Assembly: GCA_009760855.2 (NCBI GenBank)
Contig: WPIO01000038.1
Location: 1,143,001 to 1,207,000 of the forward strand
DNA from: Cristatella mucedo
Taxonomy: Eukaryota > Bryozoa > Phylactolaemata > Cristatellidae
Length of the DNA stretch: 64,000 bases
Reading direction: 5' to 3'
Shown: piece after piece, positions 1 to 40,500 of the stretch
Layout of the letters: each line of letters opens with the position of its first letter
How positions within the stretch are numbered: position 1 is the stretch's first letter
The notes under the pieces: model-generated
The model's database searches: none
Told to the model about the DNA's origin: nothing
What the model saw: only the letters and a program-made list of their open reading frames with translations
Translations under genes and position numbers: made by a program

Positions 1-595
1 GGCTGATGGCACCATTAGCCAACAGATGCCCAAGCATCATGGTCGCCTTTAAGGGGCTCAGAGGTAGCAGTGGGGGATAATCTTTAAAATCGAGAATGCA
101 GGTCTCACAGAGCAGCCGCCGGGATTGCAGTGTATTTGCTTATAGTGCTCAATATTTTTAAAAAGTATTCATTTACCATGAAACTGAAAAAGAGCAACGA
201 TATTCATATCAAGCCTGCCATATAAATGAGCTGTATGTCTGAGAGTAAGAGCTACCACACCGATCATATTCCACGTGGAGAGAATACGCAAGTAAAATGA
301 TGCCGGCGATTACAAAAAAGATAAGCATGTACCGTGCAGTACATAACATTAAGTATCAACGATGATATCGTGGGTAACAGAAGGCACTTGCTGCCTCGGT
401 ACCTTTTGGCTGACTTGCAATGTTAAACCTCTCATCGTGCTGTCCACTCACCAAACCATGCAGTGCACGTGACTTAAGGTTATAATGGAAAGTTGCAAAA
501 GTCATACCGACCAAGTCTGACAGGCCGTCAATTTCCTAGAGCCCGTCTTAGCTAAGAAAGAGTTTCGAAAACTGGCTGCAGATGCTTCTCACTTG

Positions 596-865
596 CGCTG
601 TGTCAGGGCTGAGGCACCGTCCCTGTGATTCGTCCTTCATGTGCTTATGCGTGCTGACACTGTGCATGCTGCCACTAACCACATTTGCATGCTGACCCTG
701 TGCATGTCACCCCTAACCATATTATTCACTTTGTTTGTTTTTCAAGCATGAGTTTAATTACCATTCAATTGCACTTCCCTTTGCAGCAAATGTAAAGCGC
801 ATAGAAAGAGATTAAGTTCTCCGAGGGTGGTTTATCAAGTGCATTATTATTATTATTATCACGAG
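596..865 (+). mobile_element. LINE family A 3' UTR with (ATT)n tail
   Basis: It shares GCTGACACTGTGCATGCTGCC, the TTTGCAGCAAATGTAAAGCG block and an (ATT)n tail at 843-858 with the guide copy at 11.4-12.15 kb. It faces the minus-strand copy at 876-1000. Confidence 0.85.
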
Positions 866-875
866 AAGTGACATA

Positions 876-1000
876 TTAATAGTAATAACACATTTGTATA
901 GCACTCTCAGAGAGCTTGATCTCTTCCTAAACACTTTATATGTACTGCAAAGGAAGTAAGATCGAATGGTTAGTGGTAGCATGCTCAATGACAACAAGCA
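876..1000 (-). mobile_element. LINE family A 3' tail
   Basis: Same 3' UTR end on the minus strand. It lies tail to tail with the 596-865 copy, with only a few bases between the two AT-rich tails. Confidence 0.75.
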
Positions 1001-1137
1001 CAACTTATCGAACAAACTTGGCAGGTACACGTCACGGGAGAGGCTTCCCAAACCTTCTTGGCCGCACCAACTTCGTCTGCCTGAAATGGTCACGTACTTT
1101 TCTCCCTTCATTACTTATTTATCGAACTACATGTAAT

Positions 1138-1335
1138 ATTATTAATAATAATAATAATGCACTTGATAAAGCGCCCTTAGAGATCTCAATCTCTTTCTAG
1201 GCACTTTACATTTGCTGCAAAGGAAACGCGGTCGAATGGTGAGTGGTATCATGCTTGATAAACAACATGAATAGCATGGTTAGGGGTGACATGCACAGGG
1301 CCAGCATGCAAGTGTGGTTATACTTTAACTTATGT
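1138..1335 (-). mobile_element. LINE family A 3' UTR and tail
   Basis: An (AAT)n tail at 1138-1158 and the shared 3' UTR block on the minus strand. Confidence 0.85.
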
Positions 1336-1566
1336 ATACTCTCATAAAGTGTAACTATCGCTCTGTTAACACCAGCACCACTATCATCATCGATGGCCAA
1401 CTGGTTGTTTTGGATGCTCTCTAATGAGTACAGCCGACTTAGCTCTGTGGCTACCTGAGACCACGAACAGGCAAAACACAAACAAAATTTAACTCATCCA
1501 GCCCCGACTAAGCTAACTAGAATCATTAGGAGAAGCCGACTGATACAGAGACCAGACGCTACTTAC

Positions 1567-29281
<27,715 letters not shown>

Positions 29282-29424
29282 CGGAGTTTTGGACCTTTGG
29301 CTGTCTGCTCCTGAGTGTCAGAAGTGGATTAGTGGCTGTACAGCCAGCAAGCGGCAGGCTGAGCTGCCTTCCCCCAAGTCTGCAAACAATTACCACAGTC
29401 CTTTTCATTCCAGTGAAAATCAGA

Positions 29425-29592
<168 letters not shown>

Positions 29593-30009
29593 GAGAGATC
29601 GGAGGGAGACCTCTGCTTGACAATGTACAGTGATTAACATTCAGATGCAACTTAAAACAACGAGCAGACTCGTGCAGAGCGACCATCTAGCCAACGCAGT
29701 CAATACATAGCTCCTGCTCTCCCTCTGTCAAGTAGACCTCGGCCTAATCCCATTCGGGCGAACCGAACGACAACAGTCGCAGGCTGGGCCTCGGTTGACT
29801 TCCCGTTAGGTTCTTCGGCAACGAAGGACTATGGAGGACTCTGAGCAAGGGCGGCAGACAGTACTGCCAGTGGCAGCCATTGGGCATCGTGTGCGTAAGA
29901 AAATCAGGTAGTGACGCAAGAAAAGTAGCTCTTGCTAGGCTCAGCTCCACGCGGCAGCATTTCCATCACCACACAACTTCGCGAAGCGTTTGGGTGGGCA
30001 CGTTTTCGG

Positions 30010-30030
30010 GTGCGCTCACCGTAGCAAGCG
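30010..30030 (-). promoter_or_regulatory. Candidate EXOC2 5' UTR exon donor in a CpG-rich region
   Basis: The minus strand reads CTACG then gtgagc, a good donor consensus, inside a CpG-rich stretch (about 29,880-30,750) upstream of the EXOC2 ATG. An acceptor near 29,302-29,318 could join it. The promoter location is inferred only. Confidence 0.25.
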
Positions 30031-32319
30031 AACGTGGTCAAAGGCAGATCCGCTCAGCGCACAGGTGCAGCCTCAGGCAAGGCGGACAGAGAGGGCGGGA
30101 GCAGAGCTTGCTGAGTATTCGGTCTGCGTCGGCGGCGGCGCTAGCCAGGGGTGGGTGCAAGCGTGGCGCCGAGCGGTAAGGATATCTGGGCTGCAGTCGG
30201 CTATACGAATCATCAGCTGGGTATTCACATTACAGAATATAGCAGCCTTCATGTTTCATATTTGCGCTCAGCCGAGCTGAGCACAAAAAAACACGATTTC
30301 TCTCAAACGTAACGAGGGCAGGCTAGCGAACCCTGTCGCAAAGCGGATGCAACCGATGACGGGACGGCTCAGTGTTACACACGGTTGCGCACATTCTACC
30401 GACGCCCTACGTGCTTTTAGAGAGCGATAATGAAGGGAGACTTCCACGCGCCTACGAAAGACACTTAGCTCAAGGCGGCGTTCCGCTCGTCCCGAGGAAA
30501 AGCTCTAGAACCGACGAGCGAATACACCGGCGAGCCTAGCCATCGAAACAGGACTACACAGGTCAAAGCAGAAAAAGGAAGAGCAAGGATTAATAAGTTT
30601 TAAGAGCACGCCCACCTCAAAATATCTGAAGGCCGCGCGCTCAGCAGAATAGCGTTACTCCGCGACAGGTACCTCCGGCTCTCAGCGGAAGTTCCGGGCT
30701 ACGCGCTGTCGATGGCGCATGCGTATCGATGCATAGCGGGGGAAGACCAGGGTGCCGTACATGCGGAGCCGTGCAAGTTGGTCTGTTTTCATTGTAAAGT
30801 GAAAAGACGAATATGCGAAGCTCTAATTTCAGCCATGCAAAGTAGTCTTGAAAATAGCATGCACGGTCAAAATTAATACAGGAAAAAAGCTTTGAGTCTG
30901 CGCTCGCCCAGTACGTTTTTCAGCTGCAACCAAAGAATGCTTTAAAGGTCACGAATGAAAACCCGATTCAACCGCGTGCTTATAGATATGGACAATCTGT
31001 GTAGAGCCGCGGATTAGTACATTATTCAGAATCGGCTTGGTGTCTGCTGTTACGAGCGGCAGACTCACTACATTCTAGTTCGTTCTTTCTTTGTGAGTGG
31101 GAACTGCGAAGTTTGCAGTTTGCGAAATGTCCCTCATTTGGCCCTTAACGCAGGCCGACGCTAATCAACCCTGGTTCGTGGCTGCCAGACGATTTACTAA
31201 ATTTTCCCGGATTTTTAATATTAGAAACCGCTGTTATCCAGCGGCAGACAGGGATGTATTCAAGGAGGGAACTCAACGTGAATACAAAGAGACGCCGCGT
31301 CCGGCATTAGTGTGATACAAGGATGAGTGGGTTGACTGACCTATTTCCACAAAAGGTAAAATTGGCTTCTTGTTAGGCTTGGATTCTAATTTTGCCCTCG
31401 TCCTGGATAGATAGCGCTTAGGAAGAAGCCACAAAGTCACTGGGTTCGCACACTCGGGCACGAAACGGTAACCGTGGTTCAACCGAAGCTAATGCAGCCG
31501 GAGACCACAAAGGCGTGTCGTTATTTCGAAAATCCTACGCAAATTTCATAATTTCTGCTATGCTCTTAGGGCAAAATATCACTTATAAAATCATTCAAAA
31601 GTAGCAGGTTCTAAAGAGGAACAGAGCGCCAACCAGTAGCTCCGGAGAGCGTGTGTAGAAGGGCGGCCGACCTGATACACCTTGTATACGGAACTTGGGT
31701 GCGTCGGGGCGGGGCCGCTTAGGCGGGGCCCTTAAAGTCAGTCGTGAAGGCTGCTGTCTCCTCCACCTAACGTCTCATCCTTCCAGGAACCAGAGCGTGG
31801 TCTTGTCTTCCCATGCGGAATCTAGCGGCGGCAGCTCAGACCAACCGCTCATCCAATGAATGCCAAGCTGGTGCGGTGAGGTCAGGCGAGGTCAAACCTC
31901 TCGATACCTCGACGGTTCAGGCAGGCAAGAAAATACTAATCCATCTTTGCACGGGGATTGAAATTTCTCTGGTGTTCAGCGTACTCTCTTCTCACATCGA
32001 GGCGTAGCAGCATATAAAAGATCGATTCAGTGTAGGGCTTATGAAATCACAGCCTGGAACTCACTCTTAACTATGTCGCGACATCTCTTGAACCCAGCTA
32101 GCGTCAGAAGGCTAAATATTTCGCATCCTTCCAATTCTAAAAGTCTGTCTAAAACTCTAAAAGTGCTGAGCAATTACTATTCAGAATATCCCGCACGCCC
32201 ACCGCGCATAAACGGTAGGGCGTGTGGGCGCGTGGCCACGTGTCTTCAGGTTCACTCTTTTAAGACGTCAGGGTTTAAGTCGTCAGGTTCGTCAGAGTTC
32301 ACTCTTTTAAGTCGTCAGC

Positions 32320-32420
32320 TTGCAGCATGCAATAAAGAATTTCCGGCTGCAGGACTCGAACCCGCGACCGGGGTTTGAAGTGCGAGCGAGCTTTTCTCTA
32401 GGCGGAGAGCCAGCTACTTG
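32320..32420 (-). repeat. tRNA-like SINE fragment
   Basis: The minus strand shows GCGGGTTCGAGTCC (B box) near 32,355 and a GGAAATTCTTTATTGC body word. Confidence 0.5.
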
Positions 32421-33269
32421 TACTTAGATGTGGTAAAACGCTTCGAGTGAGTTAAAAGATGTGTTTCGGGAAGCAGGCTCCCCATAGAAACATCGGAATA
32501 CTGCATCTGCCAGATTAGGACAGCTCTAGATATTATAAAAGTTTCTGAATTACACCCTACGTGAACGTGCTGCTACGCGGTTTGCCATATCAGTCGGTTA
32601 TACTCTGGGAATCGAGCGAGACAATGGTACGCCATGGTTGGCGCTATACGCTCATGCCTCTATGTGGCTCAGGAATAGGCTGGTTATCGTTAGCGACATG
32701 GACTTGTTGTGTATAAGTATGGGGTGCTTTTTAATTGCTGCCGATGGTCTGCTAGCGTTGTAATACATGTATGCAGCCGAGACATATTTGCGACTCGCTA
32801 GCCGTGCTTCGAGGCACCAGCGAGCGGTATTTATCGCCCGTCGGCGAAGACGACTGTGGCGACGTACGGGCCCTGCGTTTAATGCGACGGACGTTAGCGC
32901 AGATGCCTTCGCACGGCGTTTGTGACATTGCACGAGATAACAAGTTTCAATTTTGGTGTCCTTGGGCTTTGGGTACTAAGCGCGTTGTTCTTATCCCATA
33001 GTCTCATTCTCACCCGCATGGCTCACCGTGTTGGCCCCTGATAACCTAGGCCATCTGGCTGAACGCCTGCACCAGTTTCAGAATCCTCATGCCCCCAAAG
33101 TCATTCAGATACAACATATTAGCTGTTCTATTATTTGGCTAAAAGGCTGTTGGTGACACTTGCTTGTGCTCTGCATGCCACACACTGTGGACATGAGGAC
33201 TTGGACATCTTTTTTGCTGCTAACCATGGCGTGTTATTTCCAGCTGTCCCGTGCTGGTACTTTCATGCT

Positions 33270-33395
33270 ACTAGCTGATTTAGCAGCCTCAAGAGCCTTT
33301 GTGGATATCACCACCGCCTGCCGCTGCGATAAAGCACCGCTCGGCCAAAGTTTCAAACCCACGACCTCGGGACCGAGGTCACCGCTACGCATTTA
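33270..33395 (-). repeat. SINE family 1, truncated
   Basis: The minus strand shows the hairpin, a GGTTTGAAAC B-box remnant and a body ending in GAGGCTGCTAAATCAGC. The head is cut by the LINE tail at 33,393. Confidence 0.75.
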
Positions 33396-33950
33396 ATAAT
33401 AATTATAATACATTTGTACAGTGTCCTCAGCGAACTGAATCTCTTTCTAGGCACTTTACAGATGCTGAGTAAAAACCATTACCAAATGTTTGGTGGTATA
33501 ATCCGCAACTTGCACGCATAGTGTAAGTAGGTACATGCACACGAAGGACGAATCCCACAGACCCACCAAGTGGTGCAATAAAAAGATGCGTTTTCAGCTT
33601 CTTTTTAATTAAATGTCGTCATGTCAGGGGACAGTGTGGCGTGCGTCGGTAGTTCCAGGTTCCAAGTTCCAGGCTTTAGGAGCATAGGAACTAAAGGCAT
33701 GGTCTCCGACAGTTTTGAGATTCGTACGAGGTATGGCTATACCATTCGAGGAAGAACAGTTGGCTGTACGATTCTTTGCCTGGTTAGTGATTCGTTCTGG
33801 TAGGTAGGCTGGAGCCAGAGAATGGGGTGACCTAAAAGTAAGTGACAAAACCTTGAAGTCGGTGCGCTGCTTGATTGGAAGCCAGTGCAGGTCGGCGAGA
33901 GGTGGTGTGACGCGGCAATTGCGACGATCGCGACATACTTCATTTGAGAT
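33393..33950 (-). mobile_element. LINE family A copy (RT tail and 3' UTR)
   Basis: The (AAT)n-like tail at 33393-33412 is followed on the minus strand by the AAATGTAAAG-type 3' UTR, then the RT tail: LAPAYLPERITNQ and DHAFSSYAPKAWN. It lies between the two host genes. Confidence 0.85.
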
Positions 33951-35204
33951 TAATTCTGAATGTATTAATGAATTCTTCAGTTTAGACTAATTCCTTCTGA
34001 ATTAGCTGCGCTGCCATGCGCATGCAGCCCAGAGGAAAGTCGACGAGTCACTTTCTCCAGGGTTACTAGGCCCTCGTTACTGGGCAGCGGTTGTGGGTAG
34101 TCAATAAAGCAACCTTATAGGGTCAGCCATTCGGCTGCTCCTCCCTCCCCCCAGAAATATAACCTGTCTGATTTACCAGACGATACTGCGTATGAAGCGG
34201 ACTGGTATGTGCCGCTTGTGCGTTCAGTAACTAACGAGTATTTGAAGCCGTGTGTATGATCTTCCCGCGGGAAAGTTCAGGATCGCCCCATGACTGATGG
34301 AAATAAAAAAGACCCCGATATTAAGTACGATCGATTGTCAGTGAATCTCAGACTGCTACATAATCCCCAAGGAGTTGTGAGGTTCAATAATGGCGAATTC
34401 CTCTGGGAGGTCATTCAGGAGTCACGCCTGCTTCTAGGCAACGTGTGCGGCGACAGGTGCCATAAATAATGAAACTTCCAGCGGATCCTTTATCCAGGCG
34501 ACTTTTGTCTTAGACCGTAGCCACAGCTAGGAGAAAGCAGCTAATACGCCATCGTTTGTTCATAGCACAGCCAGCGAACTTTCGGTCTTTCACTTTCACA
34601 GCCAGCGAACTTTCGGCTACTTGCATAGTGCCATTGCAGGATGAGAGGGAGTGAGCTGGCTCCGTACCAAACGACGAGATAGCGGTGCAGAGGCTAGTGT
34701 GCACGATGGCGGGACGGCGAGATGATCAACGAAGCCCCCCCCCCCATAGACTAGTATTGCCTGCGGCGGTTATTGCCAGTTATCAGATGGGCATTGCCAG
34801 CGACGGCTTTATTGTATCGTACGCAGGCAACGCGAGCGAGCGAGCGTATCTACGGATGTAGCGGTAGCGGTCGCGTAAGCAGTTCCCGAGCGCCAGTAGA
34901 TAAGAGGAGAGAGTGAGCGAGGAGGGAGAGCGTGTGGATAGCGTGCCTACAGGCCCATGCACTGGTTGAAAGTGGGTCGCTGCAGGACTAGCGGGTCACA
35001 CGACCACAGCTGACCCCATGCGATTAAATCCAGTATAGTCAGCCGATACTGTCCAACTGCAGCGCCTAATGAGGTGGTACTCGGCACGCCCGTTGGCCGG
35101 GCGGAGCGGTGTGAGTCCTGCTGGGGCGGAACGACATTGTGGGCGTGGTCACGTCCACAACGGTGCCAAATGAGCTGCTAGGGGTACTGCACTCATGGCC
35201 GAGT

Positions 35205-35470
35205 GTACTCTATATATAGTTGAATAAACAGCCACTTGGGCACATGGTAAAAGGCCTTTGTTCGGTGGGCCCCCCTGTTTTTTACCCGATCGCTAACGCT
35301 CTGTAAGTTCATTCAACGCTTGCCCACCGGCGACACTGTAGCCGGCAGCGGAGTACTTTAAACCTCGACCGGAGCTAGTTCGTGACCTTCAGTCTGAGCG
35401 TCAGGGATGGCATTCAGCAGCCGCCATTGGCTGCCGTGATCCGGAGGACCGCAGCCGGCGAATGCTAGGT
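35205..35470 (+). promoter_or_regulatory. Candidate cathepsin A promoter and 5' UTR exon
   Basis: A TATATATAG box at about 35,212 lies upstream of GC-rich sequence ending in GCTAG then gtatgt at about 35,469, a plausible donor. The cathepsin A ATG at 37413 directly follows a possible acceptor, so a non-coding first exon here would fit. A solo LTR is an equally good reading of the TATA and GC-rich layout. Confidence 0.25.
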
Positions 35471-36483
35471 ATGTCCTCGTCTCTGCTATTTGCCACGCTA
35501 TCTCTTCGCATTAATTGAGTGGGACTACCGGGTACCCCTGGTTTAATTTCGACCGTCCTGTCCCTCAGATCGCGGGATGTGTCCTGACTAGCAAGCTAAG
35601 CCACGGGAGGCTTCAAAAGGGTCTGATCCGAAATGAACACCCTGGACACATACTGCAAGCCGCCCCCCACTGCTAGGTCAGGAGCTGAGTCCGGAGGTCT
35701 TTTGAAAGGGACCGTAGCTTCCAGTTGAAGACAGCTTAACCTTAAGCTTGCTCTAGTCATCCAATTGTGCTGGACAGAGCCCCAAAAAGGCCGACTCATG
35801 GGGCTGGGAGCCGATAGCCCATCGCTTTGACGAAAAATTGCGCATGAAAGATGAGGAGGCTATGGTTGAATTCCTTATAACCCTTCGCGTCTGTGTTCAC
35901 GTCTATCCACTTTGCATTGGTAATACGTGTAAACTGTAATGTTGGGCAAAGCAGCTTTTGCTCTGCAAGTCCTAGCCTCGTCTCTTATCATCTCTCATCT
36001 ACTCTCCTGCTGCCAGCGCTGGCGTATCCTTTACAGCAGTCCTGGGCTGCTACTTCTATGCAACTTACTTCCTTGACTTCCCTCCTGACTCAGTTATGCT
36101 TCTCATTTTCTCGTGACGTTTTTTCGTGTGACGTGTATCACGTTGGCTTACGCATGGGCACCAAAAAGCCACTTAGATTTTGAGTGCTCTATAGAAAACT
36201 CTCTCTAGTGTAGCACCCACTCTCTTTGTCTATGTGACTCGTTCGAGTTACAGATGGCGATCCACGCATATGTACGTGCATGCATACCTGTAAATAATAT
36301 AAGCAAGTCATCCCGATGTCTCTGATCACAACGGACGTAGCTACAACTACAGCTGCAAATGTTTGAATGTGTTGGAGTGATAACTTGGCGCTAGTCAGCA
36401 ATTGCATCTGGCCATATGATTTTGATATTCATGGCGTGGATAGTTTAACAGGACATTCAAGAAAGCACTAAACCTGTGTGTGG

Positions 36484-36660
36484 GACAGAGCCGTGATGGC
36501 ACACTAGGTAAGGCGGTAGCTTTCACGACCTAGGGACCGAAGTCGTGAGTTCGATTCCTGCAGTGGGCGATTATTTATCGCCACTACAAGCGGTGGTGAT
36601 AGCCCTAAAAGGCTCTTCTGTTGCAATACAAAAAGAGGCTGTTTAATCACCTAGGATTTT
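36484..36660 (+). repeat. tRNA-derived SINE (family 1), guide copy
   Basis: A Pol III-type head: GATGGCACACTAGGTAAGG near 36494 fits a diverged A box, and GTTCGATTC at 36549-36557 is a perfect B box. Between them is a hairpin-prone stretch (ACGACC...GTCGTG). The body is shared by all copies: GGCGATT-ATCGCC, GGTGATAGCC, GGCTCTTCTG and GAGGCTGTTTAATCA. It is not a functional tRNA gene, because no cloverleaf can be completed. Confidence 0.88.
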
Positions 36661-36754
36661 TTCCGTTACCACTATAAGTTACGTAAAGGTCCGTGGATCA
36701 ATTAGCATAATTTTAACAGAGGCAGATGAGTGTAAGCGGCTATCAATCCCGCTT

Positions 36755-36890
36755 GAAGCAGGCAATAAAGGATTGCCTTCGCCAGGACTCGAACCCACCA
36801 CCTGGGCTGCAAAGAGCGAGAACTTGACCTCTGGTCTAAGAATCATGCCTATAGCACCAGAACGCTACGCCATTGCAAACACAGCTCTAT
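36755..36890 (-). repeat. tRNA-like SINE fragment
   Basis: The minus strand carries GTGGGTTCGAGTCC (B box) near 36,795 and a GCAATCCTTTATTGCC body. Related fragments are at 12,325-12,420 and 32,320-32,420. Confidence 0.55.
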
Positions 36891-37412
36891 TTAATGCTGA
36901 AGATGGTGTTAAGGTCACAGCCGACGGGTTTGATCTGATTACAAAAATTCTCGATGAGTCTCAAAATTCTATTGCATCTGAGCGATAATCTTCCTGACTT
37001 GCATACTCACTCGTCTTGTTGACTTCAAAGTTTAACAATTTAAACAAGCCGATTTTAATTCGGCATTTTCGGCATAAACTGCAAGGAAAAGAGAAGAGTG
37101 GAGCGCTGCCTAACTCTTTGCACCATGCAGAGGTGCTGGACGAGATTAAAACGATCTCCTGAGATCTCCTGAGATAGGGATCGACGAGACACTGCCCATA
37201 ACGGTGTCGTGCAATACTAAATTTCTATTGGAGTCAGTATCATCCCGACAAGCTACCCGTGGCCTCCGTGTGAATCGAGCTGGCGTGCATCCTTTCCGGC
37301 ACATTTAAAGTGTCTATGAAGAGATTTGGTTCACTTAAAGCACTCCGCAAAAAATATCTTACCGTGACTAATATTGTCACTCTTTCTTAAATGTAGCTTC
37401 TATTTCGATTAG

Positions 37413-37591
37413 ATGCACCGAGCTGACATGATTGGTGCCGCAATATTCGCCAGCAGCGTCTTCGTCTTCACTTGCCAAGCTGCAGTGCCTGCCGATGAAG
37501 TGCTGAATCTGCCAGGACTCTCGGCGGAAATTGAATTTCGCCACTACTCTGGCTATCTCAATGCTACCGGCACGATAAGATTGCATTACTG
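37413..37591 (+). CDS. CTSA: CTSA-like exon 1 (signal peptide and N-terminus)
   Basis: The ATG at 37413 follows an AG that could be a splice acceptor (atttcgattag). The peptide has a hydrophobic core ([15 protein letters not shown]) and then the typical DEVLNLPGL and [10 protein letters not shown] blocks. The donor is gtaagg. The exon ends inside the Trp60 codon. Met6 is an alternative start. Confidence 0.93.
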
Positions 37592-40500
37592 GTAAGGCTG
37601 CAGAGAATTCCGCGTGCCTCTCGTGCAGCTCATGTAGCTTCTTGTGATTAGCCGGCTAAGAGAAATCCAACATCACGAGAGCCCACTAGCTGAGAGATGT
37701 CCCTTTCTCTTAGGTTCGTTGAATCAATTGGCGATCCGGCCAAAGACCCTGTCATTCTTTGGCTAAACGGTGGACCAGGCTGTAGCTCTATGGAGGGCAT
37801 GCTTAAAGAGAATGGACCGTTTCATGTGAGTAGCGGCAGGTATGCTCATAATAAGCTTGCGTGCGGAGATGGAACAGGCAAGTATTGACTTTTACTGTCG
37901 CTTTGAATACTTTACTTTTGTTGCATTTATTCTATAATAAACACTTACTTCGATAGAAAGCGAATCCTCGCATGCCTTTATCGTGCGAGCATTATTTATC
38001 TTAATAATTAAAATAAAATTTCATACGCGCGTTCATTATATATGCGTGTAAGAGCGAGTATGAAACTTATTCGACATTAAGGAGGTAGAGTCTCTAGTCT
38101 GCGATATACTATAGTTAAGTTTTCTCAGTATCACATTTGAGTGAATTGAGACTCCTCATTTATATTAGTTAAGAGCAGAAGACGTTTCTTTTACGAATGC
38201 AATCTAGTTAAGGAACAGTCTTAAGTACCATAGGAAGAATGCTACTTTGCAAAAATCAGTCATAGCTAAATTGAAATTTTCAATTATAATACTGCGTTTG
38301 AAATTTAAGATCATCTTGAATTGACAAATAAATATAATATTCCTTGGTTTTTTCACAGCTTGCAAGTGATATAATTGGAATTAAACGTATACTGCCTTAA
38401 CTTTTTGCATGCAAGTAAGAAGTCATACTAGGTCAATATCATAATGGCTCTTTTATACTATTAATGAGAAAAGTGCACTTATAAGTTAAGACTCTAACAT
38501 TGGAGATCAGTAACATTTGCTAGGCATCACAACTGATATTAATAGCATATACGCTTGAGGTATTCAGCGACTCATCTGCCGCTAAATTTTAGAAGTTCTA
38601 ACATGTCCACTTTTTGATTTCGCAAGACGGCTCTAATGTCATCACTGACTATGAGGAACCTCAGCACAAGAAGCTTTCCTATAACCCAAAGAGTCACAAT
38701 CTCTATTCAACGCCCGCCATTAAAGTTATCTCCTAGCTCTAGAACGAATTTCTGAGGTCTCCGCAGATGGCTGATACATGACTGCTTTTACAAATCCACC
38801 GGCTCAGCTGCTGATATTCGTCCGCGCTGGCTTCACTTCGGCTTCTTTTGAGTTGGTGAAGTAGCAAGTTAAATGCAGAGCCTCGAGATATTCAAAAATT
38901 TCAACATAAGCGTCTTGCTTATAATTTAAAATTTGAAAATTGACGTAATTTGATGTCCATAGCTGTCCTTCAGGGGAGCATCCTAAAAGACATTTACGGG
39001 AGATCGGCTCTAAATGGAATCGTGCTTACATAAGCTGATTCTGTGAACCTGTATTCCACCATCTCCCCAATTTTGAGCTAGGTCGACCTTGACGGGGTGG
39101 CGGTTTCAAATTTCCGGCGGCTGTTCAATGCAGCTGACTCTATTTGAGGGATTCCAGAATCTAGCTATCATCACAATGCTACCAAGAGCGAGGTAAAATT
39201 CTAGTGCTTCCTGTTATATGTAAGCGGACTACTTCAGTCTGCCATGGACAGTCGAATTGTGCCTCTAAAGATAAAGAGTGAATGCAATGGTTTGTCCATT
39301 TTTTTCTGCTTAATTGTACTCATGAGATCGTTCGAAGCGATTGGTGTTTGAGTAAACTCGGCCCAGCGCGGTCTCGCCAAGCTGAGCTATTACGAGTGAT
39401 CTCATGCTGAAAGTCGAAAGAGGCAAACTTGTCATGATGCTCCTGTAATTAGGGCGGAGTTAGTTAAAATTACCCAAATTAGTCTTAAGCCAAGCTATTG
39501 GGAGAAAAAGTTGTACCGGACTACGAATAAAAGCATTGGCAGATGCTAACTTTTGAGCGTGTGCACGAGGTAAAATTACTGAGCCCGGAGACGAGCAAGT
39601 GAATCGGATGTGATTGCAGAATCATTCAAAAAGGAAGCGATGGGAACGCATTTTTGAAAACAAAAACCGGAATTGTAATTTGTCTTGTAGTATACATAAG
39701 CGAGTCTCGGAGACATGATTCCGGCAACGCATGTCCAATGCGGTAGCCTTTAGGCTGCGGGCTTTATAATACACCTCTGTTACTTAGCAGAAGCGATGAA
39801 GTATCTACTAAAATAGGCTAGTAGTAGCTCCATCTGGTGAGGCTCCCAATTGCACAGATGCCGTGACCGGTAGACTCGCGTGGAGGTCCATCTTTGAAAC
39901 CCTTTGACTCCTTCTAGAACAGTGCAGGTTAGTTGCCGTAGCTTACTCAGTACTCAGACGGTGCTCATTCTTCGCGACTAAGGTCGTGGGTTGGTAAATG
40001 CAGTTGGGCGATCCTTTATTGTTAACTGCAAGTGGTAGTGATAGCCGATGAGGCTCTTCTGCCGCTATACAAACGAAGCTGTTAAACCAGCCAAGGTCTG
40101 TTTAGATTTAGCATTTAGCCATTTAATTAATTCTGTAGCAGCCATCTAATACCAAATATATAACGCATTCATGATAAAATGCGAGCTTGTTACGTGAACT
40201 AGCGTAAAAACACTAAATTTGGTTAAAAAAACTAATATTTACACGAGATACGCTACAATCTGCACTTGGAAATCCCGTATCCTTAGCGTTACCTATGCTC
40301 CAGAACTGAGCCCAATGCAAGCTGTCAAAGCATGAGGATGAATATCCGGAAGCAACAAGCATTCAGGTCGCTGCTAATAAAACATCGATAAAACCGTCTC
40401 TACTTATGAACGACAATGATAAATTTATGTAGCACAATAAAAGACTTTTCATAAGTCTTCTAGGCGTTTCAAGTGTGCTTGAAAAGAAGCATTTCGCTCG

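Noticed and set aside
1340-1475. Possible EXOC2 exon with VATELSRLYSLESI
   Set aside because: It slightly resembles two different EXOC2 segments, but the required phase gives a stop, and the exon upstream of it does not join.
36484-36660. tRNA gene
   Set aside because: A and B boxes are present, but the sequence is repeated many times and lacks a complete cloverleaf, so it is a SINE.
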